From NCBI GenBank assembly GCA_023091735.1, contig JALKBU010001006.1:1-18495 (forward strand): a stretch of 18,495 nt of DNA. The letters are read 5' to 3'. Made by a program: the position numbers and the translations under genes. Each line of letters opens with the position of its first letter. Position 1 is the stretch's first letter. Shown piece after piece: positions 17,879 through 18,495 of this stretch. Origin of the DNA: Trichomonas tenax (lineage: Eukaryota; Parabasalia; Trichomonadida; Trichomonadidae). The notes beneath the pieces are model-generated. The model saw only the letters and a program-made list of their open reading frames with translations, was not told where the DNA came from and did no database searches.

Positions 17879-17906
17879 TTTACATATCAAATGATTTTAC
17901 ATATCA
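17879..17906 (+). repeat. Paired TTTACATATCA motif
   Basis: TTTACATATCA at 17879-17889 and again at 17896-17906 (period 17). It matches the pair at 4002-4032 and is related to the reverse complement of the tandem-repeat core at 12852-12964 (TTTACATTGTCA). Confidence 0.5.
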
Positions 17907-18045
17907 AAAATGAATATTCTCAGCATTATCAGATTAGATTGATTTGCACTGCTATCGCTTATTATAACCAATTATCTTATTATTATCTATTCTACATTAG
18001 AAGTATCATCTATGACTATATTGCGAGTGATAATAAATCCTAAAC

Positions 18046-18086
18046 AAAGACGATAGAGTGTAAAACAAAAGTGTACTATCGTCTTT
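18046..18086. repeat. 11-bp perfect stem hairpin
   Basis: AAAGACGATAG (18046-18056) pairs perfectly with CTATCGTCTTT (18076-18086) across a 19-base loop. The loop ends AGTGTA... and ...GTGTA are themselves repeated. It could be a foldback repeat, a terminator-like structure or the end of a small mobile element. Confidence 0.65.
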
Positions 18087-18237
18087 TGACATTTGATATT
18101 TTACATGACAAGTTGTTTTCTTCAATCATTGCAATTTAGTGAATTGCTCCGCAACAGATGACGATCAATCATTAGCGATTAAGCCATGCCTGAGAATCGA
18201 AATTTTGGTTTTTAACATGACATTTGACACTTTACAT
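18087..18237 (+). repeat. 20-bp direct repeats
   Basis: TGACATTTGATATTTTACAT (18087-18106) and TGACATTTGACACTTTACAT (18218-18237) agree at 18 of 20 positions. The first directly abuts the hairpin at 18046-18086. Confidence 0.55.
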
Positions 18238-18276
18238 TTATTATCCAACTCTCATCAAAAAAAAAAAAAAAAAAGA

Positions 18277-18401
18277 GGGAAAAATTTTCCTTCTGCTGTG
18301 TAGTCCCGTGACCTTCATAACTTTTTATCTGATTAATATTTTTTCGATTTGAAAGTACTTTCATGTAAATATTGATAGTTGTCTATCCAGTGGTATAAGT
18401 G
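18277..18401 (-). repeat. Inverted-repeat arm B (partner at 1-125)
   Basis: Reverse complement of arm A with about 95% identity over 125 bp. The inner side is bounded by an 18-base A run (18257-18274); the outer side continues beyond the matched region, so arm A's left limit cannot be tested within the window. Confidence 0.9.
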
Positions 18402-18495
18402 GCACAGTCTATATATCTATCAAATCATTGATTGCATTACAAATCGTCCAAAAATATACGATTTCCAGCATAAATGTATGCACTAATATGCAGCG
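18402..18495. other. Flank outside arm B
   Basis: AT-rich sequence with no feature recognised. It would show whether the repeat extends outward if the sequence left of base 1 were available. Confidence 0.4.

Larger units (their letters stand above)
17835..18276. other. Spacer with short repeats and a hairpin
   Basis: No coding frame is supported. It contains the TTTACATATCA pair (17879-17906), a hairpin (18046-18086), two 20-bp direct repeats and an 18-base A run (18257-18274) that abuts inverted-repeat arm B. Confidence 0.5.

Noticed and set aside
1..18401. Maverick/Polinton-type giant transposon bounded by the inverted repeats
   Set aside because: The size and repeats would fit, but no polymerase B, retroviral-type integrase, packaging ATPase or capsid gene is present; the contents are host genes.

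Overview
The window looks like a contig piece from a trichomonad (parabasalid protist; Trichomonas/Tritrichomonas type, species not resolvable here). Four things point there. Intron-free genes sit in very AT-rich spacers. Initiator-like TCA(+1)YTT motifs lie about 10-50 bases before start codons. TAAA tetranucleotides lie at or near stop codons. The gene families are those expanded in trichomonads: glycine-rich ALK/LTK-like surface proteins, BspA-like leucine-rich-repeat proteins, metacaspases, DUF3447-type ankyrin proteins and a CAMK-like kinase. The ribosomal protein is clearly eukaryotic (uS5/RPS2), so the DNA is nuclear.

Layout. 1-125: one arm of a 125-bp inverted repeat whose partner is at 18277-18401 (about 95% identical by eye). 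358-1407 (-): glycine-rich surface-type protein with no usable in-frame ATG. 1717-1893 and 1926-2324 (+): a BspA-like LRR scrap directly followed by a 5'-truncated metacaspase. 2480-3445 (+): intact alpha/beta hydrolase of bacterial type, a strong lateral-transfer candidate. 3619-3951 (+): C-terminal remnant of a BspA-like protein including its membrane anchor. 3952-6998: long AT-rich spacer with decayed, unidentified coding scraps on the minus strand (4061-4686). 6999-7439 (+): small helical hypothetical protein. 8323-9129 (-): RPS2. 10108-11202 (+): orphan protein, probably a beta-propeller. 11203-13149: AT-rich spacer with palindromes and a tandem repeat. 13150-14649 (+): intact AMPK/SAD-like Ser/Thr kinase. 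15352-16407 (+): orphan protein with a possible SH3/Tudor-like middle domain. 16572-17813 (-): ankyrin-protein pseudogene with three in-frame stops. 17814-18495: spacer with a hairpin, short direct repeats and the second inverted-repeat arm.

The genes do not form an operon or one pathway. The housekeeping-like block in the middle (about 7-16.4 kb: RPS2, kinase and three orphan proteins) is intact. Both flanks (0-5 kb and 16.5-18.5 kb) hold broken members of expanded families and repeats. I see no phage, CRISPR, tRNA or rRNA gene and no Maverick core genes. I did not find a convincing new multi-gene system. The most notable items are the long-distance inverted repeat, the bacterial-type hydrolase with a cysteine nucleophile, and the cluster of decaying surface-protein fragments, several of them outside any ATG-initiated reading frame.
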